Origin: Pseudanabaena cinerea FACHB-1277
GTDB lineage: Bacteria > Cyanobacteriota > Cyanobacteriia > Pseudanabaenales > Pseudanabaenaceae
Reading direction: 5' to 3'
Length of the DNA: 36,599 nt
Assembly: GCF_014696345.1 (NCBI RefSeq)
Contig: NZ_JACJPY010000041.1
Location: forward strand, 1-36,599
Position 1 is the stretch's first letter, and each line of letters opens with the position of its first letter. A model generated the notes under the pieces. That model did no database searches and was not told where the DNA came from. It saw nothing but the letters and a program-made list of their open reading frames with translations. A program made the translations under genes and the position numbers. Of this stretch, positions 17,376-27,600 are shown in pieces.

Positions 17376-17624
17376 TTAGCTGGCTAAATCTAGCTCAAGA
17401 GGCTCATAGTGTAGTGAAATTAGTTGCTCTGCTTTAACAGCGATCATTGCAAAAGCTTGTCCATCTGTGCCTGAAAATTCAACCTCAAAGGCTTTACCAT
17501 CCTCATATTCTTCAACTACTGTACCTACTTGACCGCGCCTCAATAAAACCCAGCGATCGCCCATGAATTGCTTGGCGCGAATATTGCTGGTTAGGACGAC
17601 CATATCATGCAACTGAATTTCCAT
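17376..17624 (-). CDS. DUF4926 domain protein
   Basis: A small 82-residue protein matching the DUF4926 pattern: an N-terminal LHDMVVLTSNI, a central RRGQVGTVVEEYEDGKAFEVEF and a following beta-rich DGQAFAMIAVKAEQLI. These are predicted small SH3-like or KOW-like beta barrels of unknown function, common in cyanobacteria beside DUF6883, toxin or nuclease-like genes. Its ATG lies 5 bases after the methylase stop, and the ribosome site (GGAGG within TTAGAGGAGGAATAG) is embedded in the end of the methylase gene, so translation is coupled. That tight link argues it is part of the methylase operon. Confidence 0.75.
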   Translation of the reverse strand: MEIQLHDMVVLTSNIRAKQFMGDRWVLLRRGQVGTVVEEYEDGKAFEVEFSGTDGQAFAMIAVKAEQLISLHYEPLELDLAS

Positions 17625-17629
17625 TTTCT

Positions 17630-20485
17630 CTATTCCTCCTCTAATTCTGTTGTATCAAAATCTAAACCCATCTGACCACCTGACAAGTCAAGTTCGGGCT
17701 GCACATAACTAACCTTAGCTTTAATCTCATCCATCGCCAGCCAGAGGTCGGCAAGGGCTTTTTCTTCGGGGATGCGTTTGCGCGGATCGCTGATGTGGGG
17801 GATGACGCGCAGGGCTACTTCCCATGCTCGCATGAACATCTCATTGCTGAGTAAGCCTGTGGCTTTGATGAAGCGGCGGACGGGTTCGATGGTTTGTTCT
17901 TCGAGGTAGATGGCGGTGATGGCGTGCAGTCCATCAATGAGATAACGGGCGGAAAATTCATTGTCAACGAGGGAGAAGGCGTGTTTTTTGTAGCGTTGAT
18001 CGGGGCTGAGGAGTTTGCAAGTACCGCTTTTGATGTCGAGGAGTTTGTAGGTTTTACCGAGGTCGGCAACGTTGAAACCGCCAATAGCGAGGGCAAGCTG
18101 TCTAGCATCATCAAAGGGAAATTCACGGGCTTGAAAGGCATCCCAAGCGAGGAAATACCATTGTGTCAGTGGGTCAAATCCTGCGGTGTCGGTTTGGGCA
18201 AGTTTGCGGAAACGATAATTGGCTACGGCTTTTCGTGCCTCGGCAAAGGCTACTTCGGGGCGAACTTCTACGCCTGTGCTGTCGAGGATGGGATAGTTGC
18301 GGGAGAAGACATTGAGGGCGGGACCAAAGGCGCTGAGATAAAGGTCGATGCCTTGAATTTCATTGGCTTCAAAGTCGGGAGCGCGTTGTTCGACTAGGTT
18401 GGCGACTTCGGGGCGGAGGTCGTCCCACCATGCTTGTCCTGCGTTGGGGTCACGTTTGCGGCAAATGAGCAGGACGGTACTAGAAACGCTATTTTTCTGG
18501 GCTTGGTGCAGATTTTGCGGGTTTTCGGTGCTGACTGCCCAGCTTGCGGTGATTTCAAATCCTGCGGTGATGAGGGATTGGGCAAGAACATCCCATGCGC
18601 CAGAGTCTTTGTGATTAAACTGTACGGTCATTACGCCGTTGTCTTTGAGAACTCGGTAATATTCACCGAAGGCGCTTTGCATTTTGGCTTCATAGTCTTG
18701 GTAAGCAAGTTCTTTGGGACTGACTCCCATATCGCGAAATCGCCCCAAATTTGCAACAGCTTCTCGATCTTTATCTGTGAGTTCTTGTAAAAATAAATCT
18801 GGGAAAACATCTCCTAAAACTCTACGCTGCCAAACATAGAAGAAATCTGATAATTCTGCATAGGGAATCGTGTCGTAATAAGGCGGATCAGTAACAATTG
18901 CATCAATGCTTGTATCTTCTAAATGAAATAGACTATCGGCTGAAGCTGAATCAATTTGAAATGTTTTTTCAGTATGATTCTCTAGTTCTTGAAAGCTTGA
19001 CGAATTAATCTTTGTGCCGAGTAATTCACAGAGTTTTGTATAGTCTTCTGAAACTGCATTTGCACAATATATCCAAGCCCTCGATGCTCCATTGAGTTCT
19101 GGATAATTCCAAATTAAATTCAGGGCATGAGTTTTTGATGCTCTATCTAACATAGTTCTAGTTGAATGCCATCCAGAAACTCTTGAATTATGATCAACAC
19201 ATCTATCTATAATCAACGATAAATAAGTCAAAATAGCCTGTGATTTTTCTTCGCCTAAATCCTTTCTAATCTTCTCTTTAGCCTCATTTATAATCTCAGC
19301 ATAAGTTACCAAAGTTAAAAGCTGACGCGGATTAAAATATTTGTCCCATGTCGTTAACCCGTAGCGATAAGCCATCATATATTGAGGATTGTCGCTGCAA
19401 GGTTCTTGTGGAATTAAATGATAAGAAGAACCATCATATAAATCTTGACTTTTTTGAGTCGCTTTTTCATATCCCAAAGCATCCATCTCATTAGGCATTC
19501 TAAATTCTAGTGAGCTTTTATTTTTTTTATAAGCAACCACATAAATCTGATGTTCAAATCCCTTTGTTTGAGCATAATTAATCAAATATTCTTGCTCGAT
19601 GACATTTTGACAATTTGGACATTTCCCAACACTACGAGAAACTGTAGAAAAATCATCAGGATCATAATCACCATCAGGCATTTGAATAGAATTACCTTTA
19701 CCCTTTTTGCCCTTAATTAATTCAAAATCAACCCGTTTTTCTGCCAGATTTGGTATCGGTTTAACCGCACAAATTTCACCCTTTTTAATCGCACTTGGCG
19801 ATCTATCAAGCCACCAATTCGGACTAAGCGGCACAACTGACTGACAACTCGGACAAACAACAGTATGCGCCCAGAGATAATTTTGCACCTTCTCCCCATC
19901 CTGAGACGGGAAAAAATCCTTTAGCCGCTTCTCTGCCTCATCACCAACCCACTTCACCCACTTATCAATATCCTCCTGCAACGCCGCCCCAAACTTTAAC
20001 GGAAACTCGATCGCCGCCTTCATCGTCACCACCGCCACAGGATTCAGGTCAGACGCAAACACCCGCAACCCATACCGCGCCGCCTCAAAAGGTATCGACC
20101 CACCACCCGCAAACGCATCCAACACCGCAGGAGTCTTATCTCCCCACATCTGCTCACAAAGCTCCTGTACCCGCTTCACCCGTTCAGGATCTGGCGGCGT
20201 TTTATATAGCCTTGTGCGCTGGTGGCGATTGCTTTTCTCAGTCTCACTTTCATTTGCCCTAGCCATATCTAAGCCTAGCAAATACTCAAACTCCTCCATG
20301 CTGATATCCGCAGGCAACAGCGAACCCAACACACTCGCCCGACTAAACGACAACGGCTTCCGCGAATACCACCGATGCAAACCCTTAAACGGGTTGCCCC
20401 CATTTTCATAGTAAACCTGCTCATTCAGCAGCTTCACAGGCATAATTTTTTCGATAAAAACTGGTTTGCGATCGGGCTGGGGCAT
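17630..20485 (-). CDS. DUF1156-type DNA methylase with Zn-ribbons (COG1743-like)
   Basis: Predicted amino-methyltransferase (adenine N6 most likely) of a phage-defence locus, 951 residues. The N-terminus resembles DUF1156 (FIEKIMPVKLLNEQ, then LHRWYSRKPLSFSRASVLGS). Motif I, LDAFAGGGSIPFEAARYG near residue 124, binds AdoMet; motif IV, DPPYYDTIPYAE near 532, is the catalytic DPPY. Between them are two CxxC pairs, CPSC near 213 and CPNC near 290, forming a zinc ribbon. The motif order I before IV is consistent with alpha- or gamma-type organisation. The C-terminal ~250 residues are helical and lack a known motif. In such systems the methylase marks self DNA while helicase and ATPase act on unmarked phage DNA (family knowledge, not shown here). 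It is read divergently from the AAA+ gene at 20610. Confidence 0.85.
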   Translation of the reverse strand: MPQPDRKPVFIEKIMPVKLLNEQVYYENGGNPFKGLHRWYSRKPLSFSRASVLGSLLPADISMEEFEYLLGLDMARANESETEKSNRHQRTRLYKTPPDPERVKRVQELCEQMWGDKTPAVLDAFAGGGSIPFEAARYGLRVFASDLNPVAVVTMKAAIEFPLKFGAALQEDIDKWVKWVGDEAEKRLKDFFPSQDGEKVQNYLWAHTVVCPSCQSVVPLSPNWWLDRSPSAIKKGEICAVKPIPNLAEKRVDFELIKGKKGKGNSIQMPDGDYDPDDFSTVSRSVGKCPNCQNVIEQEYLINYAQTKGFEHQIYVVAYKKNKSSLEFRMPNEMDALGYEKATQKSQDLYDGSSYHLIPQEPCSDNPQYMMAYRYGLTTWDKYFNPRQLLTLVTYAEIINEAKEKIRKDLGEEKSQAILTYLSLIIDRCVDHNSRVSGWHSTRTMLDRASKTHALNLIWNYPELNGASRAWIYCANAVSEDYTKLCELLGTKINSSSFQELENHTEKTFQIDSASADSLFHLEDTSIDAIVTDPPYYDTIPYAELSDFFYVWQRRVLGDVFPDLFLQELTDKDREAVANLGRFRDMGVSPKELAYQDYEAKMQSAFGEYYRVLKDNGVMTVQFNHKDSGAWDVLAQSLITAGFEITASWAVSTENPQNLHQAQKNSVSSTVLLICRKRDPNAGQAWWDDLRPEVANLVEQRAPDFEANEIQGIDLYLSAFGPALNVFSRNYPILDSTGVEVRPEVAFAEARKAVANYRFRKLAQTDTAGFDPLTQWYFLAWDAFQAREFPFDDARQLALAIGGFNVADLGKTYKLLDIKSGTCKLLSPDQRYKKHAFSLVDNEFSARYLIDGLHAITAIYLEEQTIEPVRRFIKATGLLSNEMFMRAWEVALRVIPHISDPRKRIPEEKALADLWLAMDEIKAKVSYVQPELDLSGGQMGLDFDTTELEEE

Positions 20486-20609
20486 ATTCTAAAAGCAGTA
20501 TAATCAATGAGACAATAATAGTGTTATTATAGTTCGATCTTTGAAATCAAAAATCTTGATTTAGTTGAGTATGGCTTAGTGAAAACTGGAGTAACAAATA
20601 GGGTATCGT
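20486..20609. promoter_or_regulatory. Divergent promoter region between methylase and AAA+ genes, with palindrome
   Basis: This 124-base gap must serve the minus-strand methylase group and the plus-strand ATPase/protease pair. A perfect inverted repeat ATAATA-GTGT-TATTAT lies around 20515-20530, roughly central, and could be an operator or simply AT-rich promoter DNA. TATACT on the minus strand (20502-20497) could be a -10 but lies very close to the methylase ATG. No clear -35 boxes. Confidence 0.35.
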
Positions 20610-21620
20610 ATGGCAAGGGGAGAACTTCTGAGAAAACTCTTCTTAAACTTTTCTCTCAATGAAAGAGAAGGATTCTTTGCTGCGGCAGCAGAAATTATTG
20701 AAGAAGAAAAAGCTAAAAATCACGCCCTCCTCGCTAGAGATCTCGAAAAAATTTTGCAAAACGCAAATGGCAAAGCACTAGCTTCTAATAGCTTTAACTA
20801 TGATCGCTATCCCGAAGTCCCCAAAGATCGGGAGACAGGATTGGCACTTATTGATGTTCAAAAATTTGATTATTCATGGGATCGGGTAATCCTTAATGAA
20901 ACTAATCTTGCAATACTCCAGACAGTTGCACTTGAAAATCGTAAGCAAGAAGTTTTAGAAACCTATGGACTAAAACCAAAGTTAAAGCTACTCTTTTGCG
21001 GACCACCAGGTTGTGGCAAGACTCTTACAGCTAAGGTGATGTCTGGAGTTCTCGGAATACCACTTGTCTACGTTAACCTAACGGCAGTCTTTTCTTCTTT
21101 TTTAGGTGAAACGGCTACAAACCTAAAGAAGATTTTCAGCTATGTGGAAACAGGTGAATGGGTAGTCTTATTCGATGAATTTGATGCTATTGCCCGCGAT
21201 CGCAATACACTGAACGAGCATGGTGAAGTCAAACGATTAGTCAATAGTTTGCTTCAGCTTATCGATACCTCTAATAGCAAAAGTCTATTTATTGCCGCTA
21301 CAAACCATGAATCGTTGCTTGATAGTGCTGTATGGCGTAGATTTGATGAAATCCTCTTTTTTGATAAGCCTAACGTTAAGTTAAAAGTCCAGTTATTAAC
21401 TAACTATCTATCTGCGTTCAGGCATGAAAAAATCTCTTTTGAAGAAATTGCTTCTAAACTTGAAGGGGCAACGGGGGCAGACATTGAACGTATCTGCGCT
21501 GATGCTATGAAAGCAGTAATTCTGAGAGGCGATCGTCAGTTGACTCATAGCGATCTGCAAACTAGCATAAGACGTTATACAGAAAGGCAGGGCATCATAA
21601 GTCGCTCGGCGACTTTTTAA
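20610..21620 (+). CDS. ietA: AAA+ ATPase, IetA-like
   Basis: Classic AAA-type ATPase of 336 residues. An N-terminal helical region (1-95) precedes the AAA module: Walker A CGPPGCGKT (~130-138), Walker B VVLFDEFDAI (~185-194), sensor 1 FIAATNHE, arginine-finger region WRRFDEI (~242), and a C-terminal lid with GATGADIERICADA. It resembles spastin/FtsH-like AAA proteins without protease or membrane segments. The next gene, 20 bases downstream, is a subtilisin-like protease. An AAA ATPase plus subtilisin pair is the composition of the ietAS antiphage system, so the symbol is assigned from this pairing. The pair stands on the plus strand inside an otherwise minus-strand defence cluster. Likely role: ATP-dependent control or substrate feeding of the protease (inferred). 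Confidence 0.8.
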   Translation: MARGELLRKLFLNFSLNEREGFFAAAAEIIEEEKAKNHALLARDLEKILQNANGKALASNSFNYDRYPEVPKDRETGLALIDVQKFDYSWDRVILNETNLAILQTVALENRKQEVLETYGLKPKLKLLFCGPPGCGKTLTAKVMSGVLGIPLVYVNLTAVFSSFLGETATNLKKIFSYVETGEWVVLFDEFDAIARDRNTLNEHGEVKRLVNSLLQLIDTSNSKSLFIAATNHESLLDSAVWRRFDEILFFDKPNVKLKVQLLTNYLSAFRHEKISFEEIASKLEGATGADIERICADAMKAVILRGDRQLTHSDLQTSIRRYTERQGIISRSATF

Positions 21621-21640
21621 AAAACATAAGTTAAGCCAAT

Positions 21641-24073
21641 ATGAGTAAATTTGAACATCTCAAACTACCCGTAACCACTATTAATCTCCCAAAAAGAAGT
21701 AAGGGGGGAGGTAGCTCTGGTGGTACAAACCGAGATCGCAGTAGTCACGGGCAAAAATTATCAGATCAAGTATTAGGTTTGTTAAAACGCCCAGAAAAAG
21801 AGCGATCTCTCTTTACTATTAACCCAAAGCTAATCTTCAAAATTAAACTAGCACCAAAAAGTATATTGCCAGAAGCTAGTCTGCCAGGTATAGGTTTAAC
21901 CCTACTCGCTCAAGAATCAAGCGAACAGAAAGCTATCGTTGTTTTCTCGTCTGAACAAGAACTTACAAATTTTCAAGAAAAGCTGAAAGTCTATAGTAAT
22001 GTGGGCGAGGGTTATGACTATGGCTATTTGGATGTGATCGAGGATATAGTCCCCTTAGAACCACAGGATCGCGTAGGTCGAAGGTTAGAACTAGAACCAT
22101 TAGAAGCTAACGAACTTGTCGCCCTAGATTTAGAACTATGGCATACAGGCGATCTCGTAGAGATGAAAACTTACTTGGATAATTTAGATGAGGTGCTTAG
22201 AACAATCACAGAAGATTCGCCCATGCGGGTTAGCGATAGATATATTGGTGAATACATCTGCATAGCCAGAATTAAAGTTACCAAAGAGTTCGTAGAAGAT
22301 ATCCTACTTACAGATGAATATGTTAAAGAAATAGACCGCAGACCCCAGCCAGCCTTTGAGTCTTCTAGCGAATATAACCCTCCTTTGTCAGATTTTCCTG
22401 AAATTGCCCCACCTCCCGATAATATCTGTGGAATATTAGTAATTGACTCAGGTGTGCATGGAGGGCATCCAGCGATTATCCCTGCTCTTGCAGAAGCCTC
22501 AGAATTTTCCGCTCCCAATTTCGTCCTATCCAGTCCTAATGATGAAAACGGTCATGGTACAGGTGTTTCAGGAATTGCTATCTACGGAGATATTAAGCAA
22601 TGTATTACCAATCGTCTTTTTCAACCAACTGCATGGTTATTCTCTGCCCGTGTAACAGATGCAAATAATCAGTACGATCCCGACTCTCTTTTGGAGAATC
22701 AGCTAGAGAAAGCTATTAATTATTTCATCAAAGCCTATCCTAATTGCAAAGTCATTAACATTTCCTTAGGAGATTCGCGCTTAGTCTTCACAGATGGACA
22801 GAAGCAATTTAGATTGGCAGCCAAAATTGACGAAATTGCATACAGCTATCAGGATAAAAACCTTGTCTTTGTCATCTCGGCTGGCAACTTTCAGTATAAC
22901 CCTGACTCCAATGAACTAATTCATAGTGATTACCCTAACTACCTTCTGAATGAAAAAGCAGGAATTATCGAACCTGCAACTTCTGCTATCGCCCTTTCTG
23001 TAGGTTCACTATCATTGGGTATGGGTAGCTTCTTTTATCACGAAGATGCTCAGAGAAACGTAGTGGCAAAAATTCTTGGATATCCTTCACCGTTTACCAG
23101 ATCTGGTTTTGGGGTAGATGGAGCAATTAAGCCAGAACTTGTAGACTTTGGTGGCGATCTTGTAATAGATAGAACAAGAGTTATCTATAATGATCCTAGT
23201 GCGGCAATTCTGACTTTATCTAAAGATTCGTCTTCCTCTTTATTCCGAGCATACTGTGGCACTAGCTTTGCTGCCCCTCGCATTGCCAATATAGCTGCTC
23301 AACTTTTCACAGAGTTCCCTAACGCTAGTTCCAACTTGATTAGAGCTTTAATTGTTAACTCTGCCACTTTACCAAAGGAAATTCCTTCTGCCTTTCAGGG
23401 AGATACGCATAAAAATAACAGAAACAAAATCTATGGTTATGGGCGACCTAATTTAGCAAGAGCATTATACTCAGTCGAGAATTATGTTGTTCTCCTAGTA
23501 GACAATGCAAAAATCCCTGTTGGGAACTTCCAGATGTATGAGATTCCACCTTTACCCAAAAGTTTTCTGGAAACTAAAGGTGATAGGACTTTAACAGTAA
23601 CACTTGCTTTCGATCCCCCAACACGACCAACAAGAGGAGATTCCTATCTTGGAATAACTATGGAATTTCATTTGTTTAGAAATATAGATGATCCTCAGAA
23701 GATCACTAATGCCTTTGTCAATGCCAAAAAGACCGAATCAGAGAATGACTTTACAGAAATTTCCATCGAGGATCTAAAGAAGCAGTACCCAGGTTCAGGT
23801 ATTACCGTCGATCTTTCCCCAGGAGTGAATCTCCGAAAAAAAGGAACAGTCCAGAGTGGTAAGGTCAAAATAAAGGATAGGGCGCTGTATATAATAGAGA
23901 ACCCACTCTACTTGGTTGTCGCATGTAATCGAAAATGGGTAAAGGAAGGAGAGTATGATTCCCAGCGATACGCAATAGTAGTATCAGTTGAGCATTCTGA
24001 TCATAATGTTGATTTGTACAATGAACTAAGGCTTAAGACTCAAGTAGTCCAAAGGGTTCGTATTCGTTCCTGA
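21641..24073 (+). CDS. ietS: Subtilisin-like serine protease, IetS-like
   Basis: An 810-residue protease of the S8 (subtilase) family. The triad is intact: Asp269 in ILVIDSGVHGGHP, His305 in NGHGTGVSGIA, Ser542 in CGTSFAAPRIANIAAQLF. The oxyanion Asn is in VISAGNF (~415). No signal peptide is present and the N-terminus is basic with a Gly/Ser-rich stretch, so the enzyme should be cytoplasmic, unlike secreted subtilisins but as expected for the IetS partner. The first ~260 residues (including VKEIDRRPQPAFE) and the last ~210 flank the catalytic domain and have no motif I recognise. The gene ends tail to tail with a minus-strand gene, 11 bases apart, without a visible terminator. Confidence 0.85.
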   Translation: MSKFEHLKLPVTTINLPKRSKGGGSSGGTNRDRSSHGQKLSDQVLGLLKRPEKERSLFTINPKLIFKIKLAPKSILPEASLPGIGLTLLAQESSEQKAIVVFSSEQELTNFQEKLKVYSNVGEGYDYGYLDVIEDIVPLEPQDRVGRRLELEPLEANELVALDLELWHTGDLVEMKTYLDNLDEVLRTITEDSPMRVSDRYIGEYICIARIKVTKEFVEDILLTDEYVKEIDRRPQPAFESSSEYNPPLSDFPEIAPPPDNICGILVIDSGVHGGHPAIIPALAEASEFSAPNFVLSSPNDENGHGTGVSGIAIYGDIKQCITNRLFQPTAWLFSARVTDANNQYDPDSLLENQLEKAINYFIKAYPNCKVINISLGDSRLVFTDGQKQFRLAAKIDEIAYSYQDKNLVFVISAGNFQYNPDSNELIHSDYPNYLLNEKAGIIEPATSAIALSVGSLSLGMGSFFYHEDAQRNVVAKILGYPSPFTRSGFGVDGAIKPELVDFGGDLVIDRTRVIYNDPSAAILTLSKDSSSSLFRAYCGTSFAAPRIANIAAQLFTEFPNASSNLIRALIVNSATLPKEIPSAFQGDTHKNNRNKIYGYGRPNLARALYSVENYVVLLVDNAKIPVGNFQMYEIPPLPKSFLETKGDRTLTVTLAFDPPTRPTRGDSYLGITMEFHLFRNIDDPQKITNAFVNAKKTESENDFTEISIEDLKKQYPGSGITVDLSPGVNLRKKGTVQSGKVKIKDRALYIIENPLYLVVACNRKWVKEGEYDSQRYAIVVSVEHSDHNVDLYNELRLKTQVVQRVRIRS

Positions 24074-24084
24074 TTTTTCTTTTC

Positions 24085-24513
24085 TTAGTCTCCCAGCAAC
24101 ACCCGAATTGCTTTAAGAGCATTTCTTTTAGACCCATTGGACACCTTCGCAAACCAATAATGCGCCTCCTCATTACTCATCGCCGTCACACCATTAGCAA
24201 TATTGGCAATACGCTCCTCCTTCGAGAGTGGCTGCACCGTCTGAAATAGCAAAGCCAAGCTTACCCCTGACTGTTCATCAAGGACATAGGGCGCTTGGCG
24301 ATCGCATTTCAAAGTTTTGGGATCGTACTTATTTGCTTTCAATGCAGCATAGATCGCCTGTCTGGTCAGCACCAACGCATTACCCTTGAGCTTACCGATT
24401 CGCTTTGCCGCAGGGCGCTTTTTTTCACCCGCTTGCTTATAAGCACATTGGTATAGCTCCAAAGCAAAATTATTGTTGTCGGTGGGTACAACCCTTAGTT
24501 GAAACTCTTGCAT
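24085..24513 (-). CDS. Uncharacterised 142-residue protein of the DUF499/DUF1156 locus
   Basis: I do not recognise a domain with certainty. The first half reads as beta strands with basic turns (FALELYQCAYKQAG, EKKRPAAKRIGKLKG); the second half is helical, ending YWFAKVSNGSKRNALKAIRVLL. It is strongly basic, with several Lys/Arg clusters, which suits nucleic-acid or ribosome contact (inference). The start is well supported: GGAGAGAGG lies about 4 bases before the ATG. It follows the DUF499 ATPase on the same strand across a 106-base gap with two palindromes. Related defence loci carry a small third protein (DUF3780 in some), and this may be its functional counterpart, but I see no direct evidence for that. 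Confidence 0.7.
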   Translation of the reverse strand: MQEFQLRVVPTDNNNFALELYQCAYKQAGEKKRPAAKRIGKLKGNALVLTRQAIYAALKANKYDPKTLKCDRQAPYVLDEQSGVSLALLFQTVQPLSKEERIANIANGVTAMSNEEAHYWFAKVSNGSKRNALKAIRVLLGD

Positions 24514-24538
24514 TACCTCTCTCCAAAAGATTAATTAA

Positions 24539-24601
24539 CGTCCGCGCAAGCATCTTGCTTGCATATACCCAGAAATCCGCAGGCAAGATGCCTGCGCTTA
24601 C
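24539..24601. repeat. Pair of opposed palindromes between DUF499 and 142-residue genes
   Basis: GCAAGCA-TCT-TGCTTGC (24546-24562, preceded by CGTCCGC) and CGCAGGCA-AGA-TGCCTGCG (24578-24596) are perfect hairpins with 7- and 8-bp stems and 3-base loops. They belong to the same palindrome family found inside the helicase and DUF499 genes. Lying between two co-directional genes, they could stabilise or separate the mRNA segments. No T-run follows, so termination is not supported. Confidence 0.75.
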
Positions 24602-24619
24602 GGTTTCTTAAATTAGGAT

Positions 24620-27600
24620 TTAGTAACTTACCCTCGTAGTTAGAGATAGGCGATCAACAGGGTTACGCATTAAGGCTTGCTGTAAAGTTTGCAATTCATT
24701 ACCATTGGGCGCGATCGCAGGGTCAAAGGTAAATGTTAGCTTGAGACTCACATTAGCTCTAACTCCCTCAGCACTCAGCAAAGCGTTGATAGGATTCGAG
24801 AAACTTTGAAAACCACGCAATCCGCCTTGATAGTCGAAACGCACAAACTGTTTGTCCATCTGAATCGTTGCCTTCTGATCAATCTCAAAGACAAATTTAC
24901 TGAGTAATGGGAAAGCTGTCATCAGCTTGCGATAGTCCGTCACTTGATCGATCATAATTTCGATACTGTGAATCGCTTTTACTTTGTAATCAGCACAGCG
25001 ATCGCTAAATCCTGTAAACGTAGCATTAACAGTACCAGACAGATCAATGATTTCAGGTTTTAGCAGCTCAAGAGGTAAGTTTATATCACTTACGCCAGTT
25101 CCTGAACTTGCAGCAGTTCCAACTGGATAGGATGAAATCACAGCATTAGTCTCTTTCTCTGCGGTTTCCCCATTGCCATAGTCCGCCACAATTTTAAAAG
25201 TCGTGGTTTGACTAATTTGTACCTGACGACTATCCGATGGTAAAAATTCACCAGCGATCGGTACTCCATCCTGATAAAGCTTGACCGATAACGCACCTTG
25301 CGATCGCCAGCGTAAATTCACAGTTTTAGCTAATTCACTACTGGGCATTACCTGAGCAGATAACTCAATCACACGTGGCTCAGGTGGCTTGAGGATGCCA
25401 CGCCGATATAACTCCATGCGATCGGAAAACTCAATTGTGTCAGGCGTAGCGCAAGCATCGTGCTTGCTTCCCTGACCTTTACCATCATCACCCCGAATAT
25501 AAACCTTCGTGCCAACCTTTAAGTCCCATTGCCCTTCCTGTATGCCCTTACGGATTGTTTCCCGTAACTTAGGAATATCTGCATCTAGCAACATCTGCAA
25601 ACCAAGAGATTTGGCAAATTCTTCTTTTAAAGCTTTGGTTGTCCAATGGTCTAAACCCGCTAACCACACCTTTTGCAAAATATACGCAGGAGCAAATGCA
25701 CCAGCATCTTCTGCTCGAATCTTTTGGCAATCTTTTAAAGACTTGAGAATCACATCTTGTTGGTTCTTATTACCCTTGACATCACTGGAAGATTCCGCAG
25801 GTAAAGTGAAATGCAGCAATCCTTTCGGTGCTTTTACAGGATCATTGGTTGGATAAAACAAATGGCGGTAGGCATTAGTTAAAGCAACTCTTACCTCTAA
25901 ATCCTTTGCGCCACCCCGTTCCTTTAGTTGCTTACGCTGATTTTCTGATAAGTCCTCTTGACGATTTGGTGACTTGAGAATGTTTTGAATGGCAAGATGC
26001 TCTTTAGTAATATCAATTGCTCGCTCTAGTTCCTGCTTATTGGCAACTAAAAACAGCAACCGATTGCGAAATGTGCGGAACTTACCAGACTCACCCGTAT
26101 TATTAAAAATTTGCTCAACTAGATTCGGTGCAACATCGGTGGAAGCATTCACAGTTCCTTGATCAAAGTCAATTACACAAAGGGCAATATCATCAGGTTT
26201 ATCGTCAACATCACCCGAACTTTCAGGACTAGCAACTAAGGTAAATACTTTATTGGCAAAAATGCTATCGCGACGCGATCGCAGATGGTCTTTCGCTGTG
26301 AGATTGCCAATCTGCTCTTTCTCTTCCGCAATAATTTTATTGATCGATGGTTCTTCTTTAAAACGGGCGATCGTTGTAATCGGATCGATATCCAGATACC
26401 ATGCCACGCTCGTTAATCGATCTAATACAGGGTCAATATAACTAATCTCAACTTGAGGCATCAGCAAAGCTAAATTTAGCTCGGCACGTCGAATCCCTGC
26501 CGCAGTACCTTGATTGATCGAATGTAAGAAAATCGTTCTGGCTACCCAAGTCGCAAATGGTGGTTTACCTGCCGCTTCCCACTGGCGATCGTGGACTTGA
26601 GCATGGGCAGGCTTTCCTTCGGCATTAAAAATATCCGCTTGAATCGGATTACGCATCAAGGGTCTTTGTAGTCTTGATGTAAATTCTCCTGTCACTCCTT
26701 CATCTATCCCAATCGGAATATGATGCGGATGAATCATTGGTATCCAAGCCTTTGGATCTTGCCATAAATATCGCACCACCATTGCCAATAGGCGCAATGC
26801 CCCCCTTGTACGTTGAAAGTTTTGAATTGATGCAACTTTTTTTGTCAGTAGATCAAAGAGTTCAGGAGAAAAAGGATAGCTAGATTGCAAAATCTGAGCA
26901 TGATTGGCATCTTTACAGCTATCTGGCAAATTGATCCGACTGGCTCTATAGGTGTGTAAGTATTCCTGAGCAGCACTCTTAGCTATCTTTTCGTCAATAC
27001 TTTTAAAAATTCTTTGCTTAACAATGTTGTAAATTTCAATATCTGTACTTGGACTCAGCACCCGTTCCTGTCGAGCCGAGGTTTTTTGCGCTTCCAACTC
27101 CTCTTTCAGAGTGGCAGTTTCTTCGCCAAAAGCATCAGATACAGAAGCAAGAGTATATACCAGAACCAGATTATTACAAGAAGCAGCTAAGTCCATGAGT
27201 GCAAATAAAAATGCCACGACTTGACCAGACAAGTCGCTACTACCAACGGTAATAGCTTTCGCTCGGCGCAAATATTGAGCAATTTCATCAAGAATAATTA
27301 CTGTTGGTTGATCGGTGATTATTCTTTGTAACACTTGCGTACCAGGACTGACCCTCTGTTCATCTGCCCCTTTCAGTAATCTATAACCATCAATTCCGCC
27401 AAGTTGATAGGCAATTTCTCCCCATATTGTGTAAATAGTTAATCCTGACTCTTGGTGTAAAACCCCTTCCACACCACCAAGATCTTGACAGGCGATCGCC
27501 GCCACTTGGATCGGGCGATCGGGAATAATTGTAATGTCATCTACAAATCTATCTAACCCATTTATTAGTCTTCCATTTCTGGCAATATGCCAAATCGCGA

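Noticed and set aside
17894-18790. Plus-strand frames of up to 167 codons opposite the methylase
   Set aside because: They overlap conserved methylase coding completely, have no ribosome site and no recognisable domain.
13277-20485. Calling the locus a complete DISARM system
   Set aside because: The SNF2 helicase, PLD motif and methylase fit, but no DrmA helicase or DrmB (DUF1998) protein is present. DUF499 takes the ATPase place, so only a relationship by parts is claimed.
24514-24619. Rho-independent terminator between DUF499 and the 142-residue gene
   Set aside because: The hairpins are strong but are not followed by a T-run on the minus strand and match the dispersed palindrome family.
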